Shown: positions 11,696-25,600, numbered from the stretch's first letter. The stretch is 64,000 nucleotides of DNA from Colletes latitarsis (GCF_051014445.1 NC_135146.1:2914001-2978000), one strand, 5' to 3'. The notes: generated by a model from the letters alone, not told the origin. Numbers and translations are program-made.

Positions 11696-14600
11696 GGTCT
11701 GGTATCTGCAATCACCTAGCTCATACTTTCGCATGTTTCGCATAGTTGTTGGCCAGATCCTGGGCGTTTTCTGGTTTGGATCACGTAGACATGTGGTACC
11801 ACACTGAAACGGTGAGTCTAACCTGGATTCGATCAATATTTTAAATGATAACACCGGTTAAGTCTGGGTTAGGTCTGGTATTTGCCATCATCTAGCTCAT
11901 ACTTTCGCAATTTTCACTTCCATAATGGCAAGATCCTGGCCTTTTTCTGGTTTGGATTGCGTAGCAATGTGGTACCACAATGAAACAGTGAATTAATCCT
12001 GGATTCGATCAATATTTTAGCGGATAACACCGGTTAGGTCTGGGTTAGGTCTGGTATTTGCCATCATCTGGCTCACAGTTTCGCATTTTTCGCATACTTC
12101 ATGGCCAGATCCTGGGCGTTTCCTGCTTTGAATCACGTTGTAATGTGGTACCACACGCAAACAGTGCATAAAACCTGGATTCGATATATATTTTAGAAGG
12201 TAACTCCGGTTAGGTTTGTGGTAGGTCTCGTATTTGCAATCATCTGGCTCATGCATTCGCATTGTTCCCATACTTGTTGCCCAGATCCGAGGGCGTTTTC
12301 TAGTTTGGATCACGTAGTAATGTGGTACCACACTCAAACGGTGAGTCTAACCTGGTTTCGATAAATATTTTAGAGGATAACACCGGTTAGGTCTGGGTTA
12401 GGGCTGGTATTTGCCATCATCTAGCTCATACTTTCGCATTTTTCGCATACTTGTTGGCCAGATCCGGGGCAATTTCTGGTTCGGATCACGTAGTAATTTG
12501 GTACCACACAGTAACAGTGAGTTAATCCTGGATTCGATCTATATTTTAGAAGGTAACACCGGTTAGGTTTGTGGTAGGTCTTGTATTTGATATCATCTGG
12601 CTCATACTTTCGCATATTTCGCATACATGTTGGCCAGATCCTGGGCTTCTTCTGGTTTGGAACACGTTGTAATGTGGTACCACACGGAAACAGCACATTA
12701 AACCTGGATTCGATCTATATTTTAGGGGATAACTCTGGTTAGGTGTCGGTTAGGTCTGGTACTTGCCATCATCTAGCTCAAACTTTCGCGTTTTTCGCAT
12801 ACTTGTTGGCCAGATCCTGGGCGTTTTCTGCTTTGGATCACGTAGTAATGTGTTACCACACTGAAACGGTGAGGCTAACCTGGATTCGATCAATATTTTA
12901 GAGGCTAACACCGGTTAGGTCTGGGTTAGGGCAGGTATTTGCCATCATCTAGCTCATACTTTCGCGTTTTTCGCATACTTCTTGGCCAGATCCTAGGCGT
13001 TTTCTGGTTTGGATCACGTTGTAATGTGGTACCACACGGAAACAGTGCATTAATCCTGGATTCCATCTATATTTTAGAAGGTAACTCCGGTTAGGTTTGT
13101 GTTAGGTCAGGTATTTGCAATCATCTGGCTCATACTTTCGCATTTTTCGCATACTTGTTGGCCAGATCCAGGGCGTTTTCTGGTTTGGATCACGTAGTAA
13201 TGTGGTACTACACTGAAACGGTGAGTCTCACCTGGATTCGATCAATATTTTAGAGGATAACACCGGTTAGGTCAGGGTTAGGTCTGGTACTTGCCATCAT
13301 CTAGCTCATACTTTCGCGTTTTTCACATACTTGTTGGCCAGATCCTAGGCGTTTTCTGGATTGGATCACGTTGTAATGTGGTCCCACACTGCAACAGTGA
13401 GTTAAACCTGGATTCAATCTATATTTAAGAGGATAACTCCGGTTAGGTTTGTGGTGGGTCTGGTATTTGATATTATCAGGCACATACTTTCGCATATTTC
13501 GCATGCATGTTGGCCAGATGCTGGGCGTTTTCTGGTTTGGATCACGTTGTAATGTGGTACCACACGGAAACAGTGCATTAAACCTGGTATCTATCCATAT
13601 TTTAGAAGGTAACTCCGGTTAGGTTTGTGTTAGGTCTGGTCTTTACCATCATCTGGCTCATACTTTCGCAATTTTCACATACTTGTTGGCCAGATCCTGG
13701 GCGTTTTCTGGTTCGGAGCACGTTGTAATGGGGTACCGCACTGAAACAGTGAATTAAACCTGGATTCGATCTATATTTTGGAGGATAACAACGGTTAGGT
13801 CTGGGATAGGTCTGGTCTTTGCCATCATCTGGCTCATAATTTCGCAATTTTCACATACGTGATGGCCAGATCCTTGGCATTTCCTGGTTTGGATCACGTT
13901 GTAATGTGGTACCACTCGGAAACAGTGCATAAAACCTGGATTCGATCTTTGGGAAGGTAACTCCGGTTAGGTTTGTGGTAGGTCTGGTATTTGCAATCAT
14001 CTGGCTCATACTTTCGCATTGTTCGCATTCTTGTTGGCCAGATCCTGGGCGTCTTCTGGTCTGGATCAGGTAGTAAGGTGGTGCCACACTGAAACAGTAA
14101 GTCAAACCTGGACTCAATCTATATTTTAGTGGATAACACCGGTTAGGTTAGGGTTAGGTCTGGCATTTGCCATCATCTGGCTCATACTTTCGCATTTTTC
14201 GCATACTTGTTGGCCAGATCCTGGGCGTTTTCTAGGTTGGATCACGTAGTAATGTGGTACCACACTGCAACAGTGAGTTAAACCTCGATTCAATCTATAT
14301 TTTAAAGGATAACACCGGTTACGTCAGGGTGAGGTCTGGTATTAGCCATCATCTGGCTCGTACTTTCGCATTTTTCGCATACTTGATGGCCAGATCCTGG
14401 GCGTTTCCTGGTTTGGATCACGTGGTAATCTGGTACCACACTGAAACAGTGAGTTAAGCCTGTGTCCGATCAATATTTTAGAGGATAACACCGGTTAGGT
14501 CAGGGTTAGGTCTGGTATTTGATATTATCTGGCTCATACTTGCGCATATTTCGTATACATGTTGGCCATATCCAGGGCGTTTTCTGGTTTCGATCACGTA

Positions 14601-16297
14601 GTAATGTGGTACCATACTCAAACAGTGAGTTAAACCTTGATTCGATCAATGTTTTAAAGGATAACACCGGTTAGGTCGGGGTTAGGTCTGGTACTTGCCA
14701 TCATCTAGCTCATACTTTCGCGTTTTTCGCATACTTGTTGGCCAGATCCTAGGCGTTTTCTGGTTTGGATCACGTTGTAATGTGGTACCACACGGAAACA
14801 GTGCATTAAACCTGGATTCAATCTATATTTTAGAGGATAACACCGGTTACGTCAGGGTGAGGTCTGGTATTAGCCATCATCTGGCTCGATTATTTCGCAT
14901 TTTTCGCATACTTGATGGCCAGATCCTGGGCGTTTTCTGGTTTGGATCACGTGGTAATCTGGTACCACACTGAAACAGTGAGTTAAGCCTGTGTCCGATC
15001 AATATTTTAGAGGATAACACCGGTTAGGTCAGGGTCAGGTCTGGTATTTGCCATCATCTGGCTCAAACTTTCGCAATTTTCGCATACTTGATTGCAAGAT
15101 CCTGGGCGCTTTCTGGGTTAGATCACGCAGTATTGTGGTACCACACTCAACCAGTGAGTTAAATCTGGATACGATCTATATTTTAGAGGATAGCACCGGT
15201 TAGGTTTGGGTTAGGTCTTGTATTTGCCATCATCTGGCTCGAACTTTCGCATATTTCGTATACATGTTGGCCAGATCCAGGGCGTCTTCAGGCTTGGATC
15301 ACGTAGTAATGTGGCACCAGACTGAAGCAGTGAACTAAACCTGGTTGCGATCGATATATTAGAGGATAACACCGGTTAGGGCTGGGTTAGGTCTGGTATT
15401 TGATATTATCTGGCTCATACTTTCGCATTTTTCGCATACTTGTTGGCCAGATCCTGGGCTTTTTCTGGGTTGGATCACGTAGTAGAGTGGTACCACACTG
15501 AAACAGTGAATTAATCCTGGATTCGATCCATATTTTAGAGGATAACACCGGTTAAGTCAGGGTTTGGTCTGGTTTTTGCCATCATCTGGCTCATACTTTC
15601 GCATTTTTCGCATACTTGTTGATCAGATCCTGGGCGTTTTCTGGTTTGGATCACGTAGCAATGTGGTACCACACTGCAACAGTGAGGTAAACCTAGGTCC
15701 GACCTGTATTTTACAGGATAACACCGGTTAGGTCTGGGTGAGGTCTGGGATTTGCCCTCATCTCGCACATACTTTCGCTTCTTTCGCATACTTGTTGGCC
15801 AGATGCTGGGCGTTTTCTAGGTTGGATCACGTAGTAATGTGGTACCACACTGAAACAGTGAGTTAAACCTGGATTCAATCTATATTTTAGAGGATAACGC
15901 CGGTTAGGTCAGTGTTAGGTCTGGTTTTTGCCATCATCTGGCTCATACTTTCGCATTTTTCGCATACTTGATGGCCAGATCGTGGGCTTTTTCTGGGTTG
16001 GATCACGTAGTAGAATGGTACCACACTGAAACAGTGAATTAATCCTGGATTCGATCCATATTTTAGAGGATAACACCGGTTAAGTCAGGGTTTGGTCTGG
16101 TTTTTGCCATCATCTGGCTCATACTTTCGCATTTTTCGCATACTTGTTGATCAGATCCTGGGCTTTTACTGGGTTGGATCGCGTAGTAGGGTGTTACCGC
16201 ACTGAAACAGTGAATTAATCCTGGATTCGATCTATATTTTAGAGGATAACACCGGTTAGGTCTGGGTTAGGTCTGGTTTTTGCCATTATCTGGCTCA

Positions 16298-16300
<3 letters not shown>
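11696..16300 (+). repeat. Satellite array II, ~176-bp monomers
   Basis: This continues array I, in the same orientation, after copy B. About 26 monomers carry the same landmarks. A variant monomer type (GATTTGCCCTCATCTCGCAC followed by TTTCGCTTCTTTCGC) appears near 15730-15790 and also at 430-490 and 23490-23540. The array stops at CTGGCTCATAC (16300), exactly where a T-run of the copy C insertion begins. Confidence 0.95.
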
Positions 16301-16342
<42 letters not shown>

Positions 16343-16723
16343 TCGTGCCCAGAACGCCCAGGATCTGGCCAACAAGTATGCGAAAATTGCGAAAGTATGA
16401 GCCAGATGATGGCAAATACCAGACCTAACCCTGACCTAGCCGGTGTTACCCTCTAAAATATAGATTGAATCCAGGTTTTACTCATGTGGCAGTGTGGTAC
16501 CACATTACTACGTGATGGAAACCAGAAAACGCCCAGGATCTGGCCAACAAGTATGCAAAAAATGCGAAAGTATGAGCCAGATGATGGCAAATACCAGACC
16601 TAACTTTGACATAACCGGTGTTATCCTCTAAAATATAGATTGTATCCAGGTTTAACTCACTGTTACAGTGTGGAACCACATTACGACGTGATCCAAACCA
16701 GAAAAAGCCCAGGATCTGGCCAA

Positions 16724-16728
<5 letters not shown>
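16301..16728 (-). repeat. T-run plus inverted satellite block at the 3' side of copy C
   Basis: A run of 41 T (16301-16341) is followed by GTCGTG and then about 380 bp of satellite in reverse orientation to both flanking arrays, ending at the second T-run of copy C (16729). Read on the - strand the order is: copy C, poly(A), satellite, CACGAC, poly(A). CACGAC is also the last six bases of the R1 element before its own poly(A). A 13-bp target duplication encloses the whole block together with the element, which suggests they arrived in one event. Confidence 0.8.
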
Positions 16729-16754
<26 letters not shown>

Positions 16755-17187
16755 GTCGTGGGGAAAATCTTCGAAAGACTCCCTCCCACCTCCTTGGGGA
16801 GAGGTCGGAGGGGTGTGTGGGATTCCCCGCGCCCGTACAACGACAGGCGCGGGACCAACCCACTAAATACCCCACGGTGACCCTTCGGCACGCTTTGGGA
16901 GGATACCGGGAATCGCTCGAAGCATTCTTCCGGTATCCTCCCCGTGCCCGCGCTTTCGCGCCCATCCCCCGGGGGGACAATCGGTCCCCCCAGTAGACAC
17001 AACTCGCAACCGCCCGCGACCCCGTTTCCACCCCTCGGCGGCCGGGCGTTCATGGTCGCACCAGACCGCCGAGGGTGCGTCCCCTTGCGTCGGACCGGTA
17101 GGGGGAGGCACTCCTACCCCCAACCGGTCCGACCCGGCGCCGCCTGGCGGGAGGAGGGTCCCCTCAGGACCCCCCTCCCAGCCTAGG

Positions 17188-20100
17188 TCATCCGCCACGC
17201 CGAGGCGGCCGCCCGCGACGCCTCGCGACCGAGCGACGACCTCGGGCCACCGCACGAGCGCGAGCTTCAGTGCGCCGCTGAAGCTCGCGCTCCCTCCCCG
17301 CGGCCTCCTTCTGCAACATTACGTTCTCGCAGAAGGAGGCCACGGCCCTCCACTTCTCCTCGCTGCCGAGCATGGCGCGCACCACGCCCGGCAGCGAGAC
17401 ATCCCGCCCGACGACGCCGACCAGGACACGGCGCTCCCCCTCCCACGCGGGGCATACCTCCAGGGTATGATCCGCCGTGTCCTGCTCAGCGTCGCAGTGG
17501 CAGCAACGCGCCGTCGGCTCCTTCCCTATCCGGCACAGGTATCTTCCGAAGCTGCCATGCCCGGAAAATACCTGTGCCAGCCGGTAGGTGAGGCTGCCAT
17601 GGCCGCTGTCCAGCCACTCCTTCAGGAGTGGCCGAACAGCCCCGACAGTCCGGTGCCCCGCGGTTGGCAGAGCCAGCCGCTCCTGCCACGCGAGCAACAC
17701 GGACTGCCGGGCCTGGCGCTTCAAATCGCCCCAAGCAGGTTCCTGCCCGCCCGGGGCCGCCCCCACCCCCGCGCGACGGTCGACGCGGTGCCGGTACATC
17801 ACCGCGTGCGACCGCGCGAGCAGGTCCATGGGCGGCATCCCCGCTATAACCGTCGCCGCCTCATGTGACATGGTCCGATACCCGCGGACGACCCTGAGCG
17901 CCATGCGCCTCTGCACCCGACGCAGCATAGTCATGCTGCGACCTGGGAGGCAGCCAGGTCGTCCGCCCAGACGGGGGCCCCGTATAGGGCCACCGACTGG
18001 ACCATTGCCACATAGAGGCGACGAACTCGGCCCGCCGGGCCCCCCAGGTTGGGCAGGATCCGGCCCAGAGCCGCAACCATCCTTTCCAACCGGGGGACCA
18101 GGCAGCGGAAATGCTCCTCGAAACGCCAGTGGCTATCGAGGATCAGCCCCAGATACCTGATCTGGGGCTTCACCTCGATGTCAGCCCCACCCACCCGGAT
18201 CAGAGGGGGTGGCGGATCCTGCGAGGTGAATGAAACGCAATCACCTCGGTCTTATGGACCGCCACCGTCATCCCCATCCCCCTGCTCCGGTCGACGACGC
18301 GTTGCGACCCCTCCTCCGCGCGACGCATGGCCCTCCCCCAGTGCGCCCCGACGGCCAGCACCAGTGTGTCATCCGCATAACACACCGCGCTGACGCCGTC
18401 GGGGAGGCCGGCCCGCAACACCGAGTCGTACGCGATGTTCCACAGGAGTGGCCCGAGGACCGACCCCTGCGGAACACCGCAGTACACCTCCCTCCGCATA
18501 TCACCATCCCGGCCCGGATACTCGATCCACCTGCCGCGGAGATAATCCCCGATGACCGCCCTGAGACAAGGGGGGACTCGATGATATTCGAGCCCCCTCC
18601 TTATCTCTTCCCAGGGGAGGGTGTTAAAGGCATTGGCAATATCCTTGGATATTGCCAATGCCACCCCTCCCCGGGAGACGGCCGCCTCCGAGAGGGCCCT
18701 CACACGGCCTATCGCGTCGATAGTCGATCGGCCCCCCCGGAAACCGAACTGGCAGTCGGCCAGACCGGGATCACCCCGCGACAGGTGCTCGACGAGGCGG
18801 GCAGCAATCACACGCTCGAAGAGCTTGCCCACCTCGTCGAGGAGACAAATGGGCCGGTATGCGGAGGGAAACTCCGCGGGCCGACCCTCCTTCCGGAGGA
18901 GGACCATCCTCGCCACCTTCCAACTGGGGGGGAATCGCCCGTCTCTCAGGCAGCGGTCGAACAACCGCCTGAGGTCGGCCCCAAGGACGCCCTGGGTCAA
19001 GACCCAAACCCGGCCGGGCACACCATCCGGACCCGGGGCCGTGTTACGAACCCCGAGCCGTCTGATGGCCGCTGCCAGCTCCTCCTGCGTGACCCCCAGC
19101 TCGGCCGTCCACTCCACTGGGACAGCCGCCGCCGCCGGAGGACGCGGTCCCCTCTCCCCAATTGGGAAGAGTGTATTGACCACGTCCTCCAGCAGCCGGG
19201 GGTCAAGACCCTCGGTGACGGGGGGCGCCCACGGGCGGAGCTTATTCAGCACCACCTTATATGGGCGCCCCCATGGATCGTCATCAAGGGTCTGGAGGAG
19301 CTCCTTCCATGCCTGGGTCTTGGCCCGTTTGATGGCGACCTGCAGAGCAACCCGCGCCACGCGGTATGCTCCATACAGGTCATCAGCTGCCCTCGCTCGC
19401 GCCACGCCGTCGCCTGTACGTTGACGACGGCGCGCGCGGGTGTACTGGCGTCGGGCGCGGACAGTCGCGACTCGCAACTCCGCGATCGCGTCCGACCACC
19501 AGTACACCGCCCGGCGAGGAGAAGCCCGCCCGACCCGAGGCATGCCCGCGTCGCAAATACCCGCACCAATGCTCCGAGCCGGGCGACCTCCTCCTCTATG
19601 CTCGGCAACTCGGCCGCTCCCTGCGGCCAAGTTGCAGCGAGGGCAGCTGCCATCAGGGCGTCCTTGTCCAGGCGCCGAAGCGCCCAGCGGCGTGGTGGAG
19701 TGCCACGCAGGCGGCCGTGTCGGGATGCACTCGCGGCGGCAGAGACCTCCATCCGGATGTACCGGTGATCGGAGAGTGTCTCTGCCCCCGCGACCACGTG
19801 CCAACCCGACACCATGCGCACGGCGTTGGGGGTCGCGAATCCAACATCCACGATGGACCCCCCATATCGCCGCACGCATGTGTGCTCCGACCCCCGGTTC
19901 AATACCCGGAGGTCGAGCCCCGCCGCCCAATCGCCCAGGATCCCGCCGCGAACGGAGGTCCTGGGGGATCCCCAAGCCACAGACTTGGCATTAAAATCCC
20001 CCAGGACCAGCACCGGCCGGGCCGCGTAGCGCTGCACGCATGCCGCGACCTCGGCCAAGTACAGCTCGAACGCAGCGTTACCGCTACGGGGCGAAATGTA

Positions 20101-20371
20101 GCACCCCACCACAGCGACTCCCCCCCCAGTCCACGGCGACGAATCCCCGACCGCGCTCCAACAAGGAGAACGGTGGGGACCCGTCGCCCCCTCCCCATAC
20201 CGTCGCCCCCAAGCCGTCCGCGTCGCCCACCCAATGAGGGTGATCAGGGACGCGGTATGGCTCGGCGGCGACCGCCAGGCCAACCCCCCACTCCGCGAGG
20301 ACTTGGGACATCAAGTCCTGTGCCGCGCGGCAGTGGTTGAGGTTGGCCTGGAGGAGGAGGCGGGGCGGCAT
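17188..20371 (-). pseudogene. R1-clade ORF2 of copy C, frameshifted
   Basis: Same protein as ORF2 of copy D, in at least four frame segments: about 20371-20150, 20283-19530, 19975-18200 and 17934-17188. Breaks lie near 20125 (an extra base in a C run), near 19550, near 18220 (CTGCGAGG against CTGCCGAGG in D) and near 17945, where a few bases have changed. Endonuclease motifs (QANLNHCRAAQDL, GDFNAKS, SDHRY), RT motifs (SKDIANAFNT, GVPQGSVLGPLLW, CYADDT) and the C-terminal CCHC knuckle are all recognisable. The ORF2 start again overlaps the ORF1 stop as TAATG at 20371. Confidence 0.88.
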
Positions 20372-22285
20372 TAATTAATGGCCGCGCCAGCCTCCTCCCG
20401 GCCGTCCGTCCCCGTAGCACCGTCCACCTCCATGGAGGACGATGCCACCGCCCTCGGCACCGGAGCCGGTGCAGCCCGCCTCTTCCTCTCCTTCCGGGAG
20501 GGGGGGGGGGAGCACTTCTTGCTCCCCACCCTGTGATCGGCTGGCCTCCCCATGTCCGCACACAGCGGGCAGTGGGGGGCCGCCGAGCACTGGCTCGCAC
20601 GGTGCTCTTTGGCACCGCAGCGGTAACACTGACCGCTGCGGTCCACCGGCGAGGTGCACCACTGCCTCACGTGCCCCAATTCGAGGCAGCGGTGACACTG
20701 GAGCGGGCGCGGCGCGAGGATTTCCACTCGCGCCGAAACCCACCCCACCAACACCCTCCCGGATTCCGCCACCTTACGGGCGGCGGAGAGGGGGCACCGG
20801 GCCCACACCGACCCGAGGCCGGAGGGCGACCTGCGGATCTCTCCGATCCGCAGGTCCTCCACAGGACAGTCCCCCGCCCTCGCAAGGGCACGGGACACAT
20901 CCTGTGCGCTGACCGAGTCGTCCAGCCCACAAACGCGCATCTCCGTGCGCTTCGTGGGCCGGGCGACCCGGACACCTCGCTGGCCCAGCTGCTCCCGGAG
21001 CCTCTGGGCGAGACGATCCGCCTTCGCGCCGCCTTCTGCACCGGGGATCTTCAGCAAGAGACCCCCGGTCAAGGCCCTCTTCGCCCTCACGGAGGCGATG
21101 CCCAGCTCTTCCAGGGAGATATTCTCCCTGGCGAGCCGCATCGCCTCTGCGAGGGTCAGGTCGCCCCCCTGCGCAACGGTCAGCGTCACCGCTGCCGTTT
21201 TTGGGGGACGACCTGGTCGTGCCTTCCCGACCTTCGCGGCCTTTACCTTGGCCGCCGGCGGCGGAGGCGGAGGCTGCGGTTGCGAGGCCTTCCGCGCCGC
21301 CGCTTCGCCTTCCGCCCCACCACCTCACTCCACGCCCCCCCCCCTGGGAGGGTGCTGTGGAGGACGCGACCACCGCGACCACGGGTACACCACCCCCCTT
21401 GGGGGTCGCGACCCGGGGCCCTGGTGCCGCAACGCTGGGCGGAGCCTTCACTCCGCCCTTCTTTGCCTTCTCCGACTGTACCGGAACAGGTCGGGGAGGC
21501 ACCGCCTTCCTGCTGATCGCTCTTCCGGCGAGGAGCTCCTCCCGGAAGGCGGCCAGCTTGCCATCAATCATGTCCCCAATCCTCCTCAGAAGATCGTCTT
21601 CTGAGGAGGACGGGGACTTCTTCACGGGCGGAGTGCGGGTGGAGGGGCCCGCGGTGCCCCGCACCACTGCCGCCGCACTCCGCTTATTTACCTCCGCCGA
21701 GGGACGCGGCGGTGGAGGAGGAGGGAGGATGGGAGGGAGGGCCGCGCTCTTCCACAGCGCCTCTGCCCTCCTCCACCCCTGTCGCTCCTCCTCCAACAGG
21801 AGCTGCAGACGGGCGTTCCGCCCTCTGAGCTCCCGCGCCGCCTCCCTCATTTCCTCCGCCGCGGCCTTCAGGGCCTCCGCGCCACCGCTTTTCTGCCCCT
21901 TAAAGGCGCAGGCAGCGGCGACTTTCTCCACCCGCCTCAGGGACGAGGAGATCCTCTCCGAAATCTCCTCGGTCACCTCGTCCCTGAGGCAACTCAGCCT
22001 CACCGACGGGCTCATCGCCCCGCCCACCTCGACGACGGCCTGCCCCGTCCTCTTCCTCTTAGAGCCTATGTGGCTCGTGCTGGAGGAGAAGGACGAGACC
22101 GACGCCGTCTCGTCGTCCTCCTCCACCCTCCACGAAGCCGGACCTGGCGCTGAGTGAGGCGCGAGCGCCGCCACCCTAACCCCAACCCCGTCTCCGTCCT
22201 CCCCAACCGACAAAACCCGCCCCATCCCCATTTTATTTTCTGTGTCCATAAAAATCCCACGAGATGGTCGGAAATAAAGGTCCAC
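20371..22285 (-). pseudogene. R1-clade ORF1 of copy C, frameshifted
   Basis: ORF1 starts with MDLYFRPSRGIFMDTENK, as in copy D, and is open from 22285 to a frameshift near 21300-21340, where a run of C/G differs from D. The remaining C-terminal part, with three zinc-knuckle-like CxxC/H clusters (CHRCLELGHVRQWC, CYRCGAKEHRASQC, CPLCADMGRPADH), is open again from 21189 to 20371. One or two base changes separate it from an intact frame. Confidence 0.87.
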
Positions 22286-22632
22286 CCGGGCAGAGCCGCC
22301 TTACCCGGGTAAGCCTAATACTCCGGGGGTTCGGCAGGTTCCCCGGAGGTGGTCGCTTGGGATTGGGCCTTCTCCCCCAACCATGCATCCCATCGCCGCG
22401 CACCATAGCTTAGGATTGGAGGGCGATTTTATAGAGTCGCCATACTCGTGGCCCAGGCGGTTAAGCCAAGACCCCCGTTCCTCCTGCCGTCACGTACCAT
22501 TCACAAAACCAATAGGGAATTGTGAATGGGTCGTTGTGACGACCAACAGGAGGCTTACGGTGTGTGTATGACTCGGGTACCCCGGGTTCGTTAAGCCCGT
22601 ACTGCAGCTGAAAGGCTGGCAGCCCCTGAGGG

Positions 22633-25600
22633 AATCTGGCACATACTTTCGCATTTTTCGCATACTTGCTGGCCAGATCCTGGGCGTTTTCTGGCTTGGA
22701 TCACGTAGTAATGTGGTCCCACACTGCAATAGTGAGTTAGACCTGGATTCAATCTATATTTTAGAAGATAATTCCGTTTAGGTCAGGGTTAGGTCTGGTA
22801 TTTGCCGTCATCTGGCTCATACTTTCGCATTTCTCGTATACTTCCTGGCCAGATCCTTGGCGCTTTCTGATTTGGGTCACGTAGTAATGTGGTACCACAC
22901 TGAAACAGTGAATTAATCCTGGATTCAATCTATATTTTAGAGGATAACACCGGTTAGGTCAGGGTTAGGTCTGGTATTTGCCATCATCTGGCTCATACTT
23001 TCGCATTTTTCGCATACTGCTGGCCAGATCCTTGGCGTTTTCTGGTTTGGATCACGTAGTAATGTGGTACCACATTGTAACAGTGAGTTAAGCCTGGGTG
23101 CGATCATTATTTTAGAGGATAACACCGTTTAGGTCTGGGTTAGGACTGGTATTTGCCATCATCTGGCTCATACTTTCGCAATCTTCGCATACTTGTTGGC
23201 CATATCCTGGGCGTTTTCTGGCTTGGATCACGTAGTAATGTGGTCCCACACTGCAATAGTGAGTTAGACCTGGATTCAATCTATATTTTAGAAGATAATT
23301 CCGTTTAGGTCAGGGTTAGGTCTGGTATTTGCCGTCATCTGGCTCATACTTTCGCATTTCTCGTATACTTCCTGGCCAGATCCTTGGCACTTTCTGATTT
23401 GGGTCACGTAGTAATGTGGTACCACACTGAAACAGTGATTTAAACCTGGGTGCGATCTATATTTTCGAGGATAACACCGGTTAGGTCTGGGTGAGATCTG
23501 GGATTTGCGCTCATCTCGCACATACTTTCGCTTCTTTCGCATACTTGTTGGCCAGATCCTGGGCGTTTTCTGGTTTGGATCACGTAGTAATGTGGTACCA
23601 CACTCAAACAGTGAGTTAAACCTGGATTCAATCTATATTTTAGAAGATAATTCCGTTTAGGTCAGTGTTAGGTCTGGTATTTGCCATCATCTGGCTCATA
23701 CTTTCGCATTCTTCGGATACTTGTTGGCCAGACCCTGGCTTTTTCCGATTTGGGTCACGTAGTAATGTGGTACCACACTGAAACAGTGATTTAAACCTGG
23801 TTGCGATCTATATTTTCGAGGATAACACCGGTTAGGTCTGGGTGAGATCTGGGATTTGCCCTCATCTCGCACATACTTTCGCTTCTTTCGCATACTTTCT
23901 GGCCAGATGCTGGGCGTTTTCTGGCTTGGATCACGTGTTAATGTGGTACCACACTGAAACTGTGAATTAAACCTGGATTCGATCTATATTTTAGAGGAAA
24001 ATACCGGTTAGGATCTGGTTAGGTCTGGTATTTGCCATCATCTGGCTCATACTTTCGCATTCTTCGCATACTTGTTGGCCAGACCCTGGCTTTTTCTGGT
24101 TTGGATCACGTAGTAGTGTGGTACCACACTAAAATAGTGAATTAATCCTGGATTCAATCTATATTTTAGAGGATAACACCGGTTAGGTCAGGGTTAGGTC
24201 TGGTATTTGCCATCATCTGGCTCATACTTTCGCATTCTTCGGACACTTGTTGGCCAGACCCTGGCTTTTTCTGGTTTGGATCACGTAGTAGTGTGGTACC
24301 ACACTAAAATAGTGAATTAATCCTGGATTCAATCTATATTTTAGAGGATAACACCGGTTAGGTCAGGGTTAGGTCTGGTATTTGCCATCATCTGGCTCAT
24401 ACTTTCGCATTTTTCGCATACTTGTTGGCCAGATCCTGGGCGTTTTCTGGCTTGGATCACGTAGTAATGTGGTCCCACACTGCAATAGTGAGTTAGACCT
24501 GGATTCAATCTGTATTTTAGAAAATAATTCCGTTTAGGTCAGGGTTAGGTCTGGTATTTGCCGTCATCTGGCTCATACTTTCGCATTTCTCGTATACTTC
24601 CTGGCCAGATCCTTGGCGCTTTCTGATTTGGGTCACGTAGTAATGTGGTACCACACTGAAACAGTGATTTAAACCTGGGTGCGATCTATATTTTGGTGGA
24701 TAACACCGGTTAGGTCTGGGTGAGATCTGGGATTTGCGCTCATCTGGCACATACTTTCGCTTCTTTCGCATACTTGTTGGCCAGATCCTGGGCGTTTTCT
24801 GGTTTGGATCACGTAGTAATGTGGTACCACACTAAAACAGTGATCTACACCTGGGTGCGATCTATATTTTGGAGGATAACACCGGTTAGGTCAGGGTTAG
24901 GTCTGGTATTTGCCATCATCTGGCTCATACTTTCGCACTTCTCGCATACCTTTTGGAAAGATCCTGGGCTTCTTCCTGATTTGGATCACGTAGGAATGTC
25001 GTGCCTCACCGAAACAGGGAACTAAACCTGGTTACGATTAATAGTTTACAGGATATCGCCGGTTAGGTCTGGGTTAGGTTTGGAATTTGATATTATCTGG
25101 CTCATACTTTTGCATATTTCGTATACATGTTGGCTAGATCCAGGGCGTTTTCTGGGTTGGATCAAGTAGTATTGTGGTACCACACTGAACCAGTGAGTTA
25201 AATCTGGGAGCGATCGATATTTTAGAGGATAAGACCGGTTAGGTCTGGGTTAGGTCTGGGATTTGCCATCACCTCGCTCATACTTTCGCAATTTTCACAT
25301 GCATGTTGGCCAGATCCTGGGCTTTTTCTGCTATGGAGCACATAGTAATGAGGTACGACACTGAAACAATGAGATAAACCTGGATTCGATCAATGTTTTA
25401 GAGGATAACACGGTTTAATTCAGGGTCAGGTCTGGTCTTTGCCATCATCTGGCTCATACATTCGCAATTTTCGCATACATGTTGGCCAGATCCTGGGCTT
25501 TTTATAGTTTGGATCACGTAGTAATGTGGTACCACACTGAAACAGTGAGTTAAACCTCGATTCAATCTATATTTTAGAGGATAACACCGGTTAGGTTAGG

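Larger units (their letters stand above)
16729..22632 (-). mobile_element. Full-length, damaged R1-clade retrotransposon (copy C)
   Basis: On the - strand this copy runs from a CCCTCAGGGG 5' end (22632) through 5' UTR, ORF1, ORF2 and 3' UTR to a poly(A) (T-run 16729-16754). It is nearly identical to copy D over most of its length, so both are recent. Unlike D it lacks ~84 bp of 3' UTR (near 16995, compare D 46214-46297) and has several frameshifts. The 5' flank ATCTGGCACATAC (22634-22646) matches ATCTGGCTCATAC (16288-16300) at 12 of 13 bases, a target duplication of the length known for R1 elements. Confidence 0.92.

Noticed and set aside
16301..16347. A separate, extremely 5'-truncated R1 insertion (T-run plus GTCGTG only)
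   Set aside because: Possible, but it would not explain the inverted satellite or the single 13-bp duplication that encloses both T-runs. I kept it only as an alternative to transduction.
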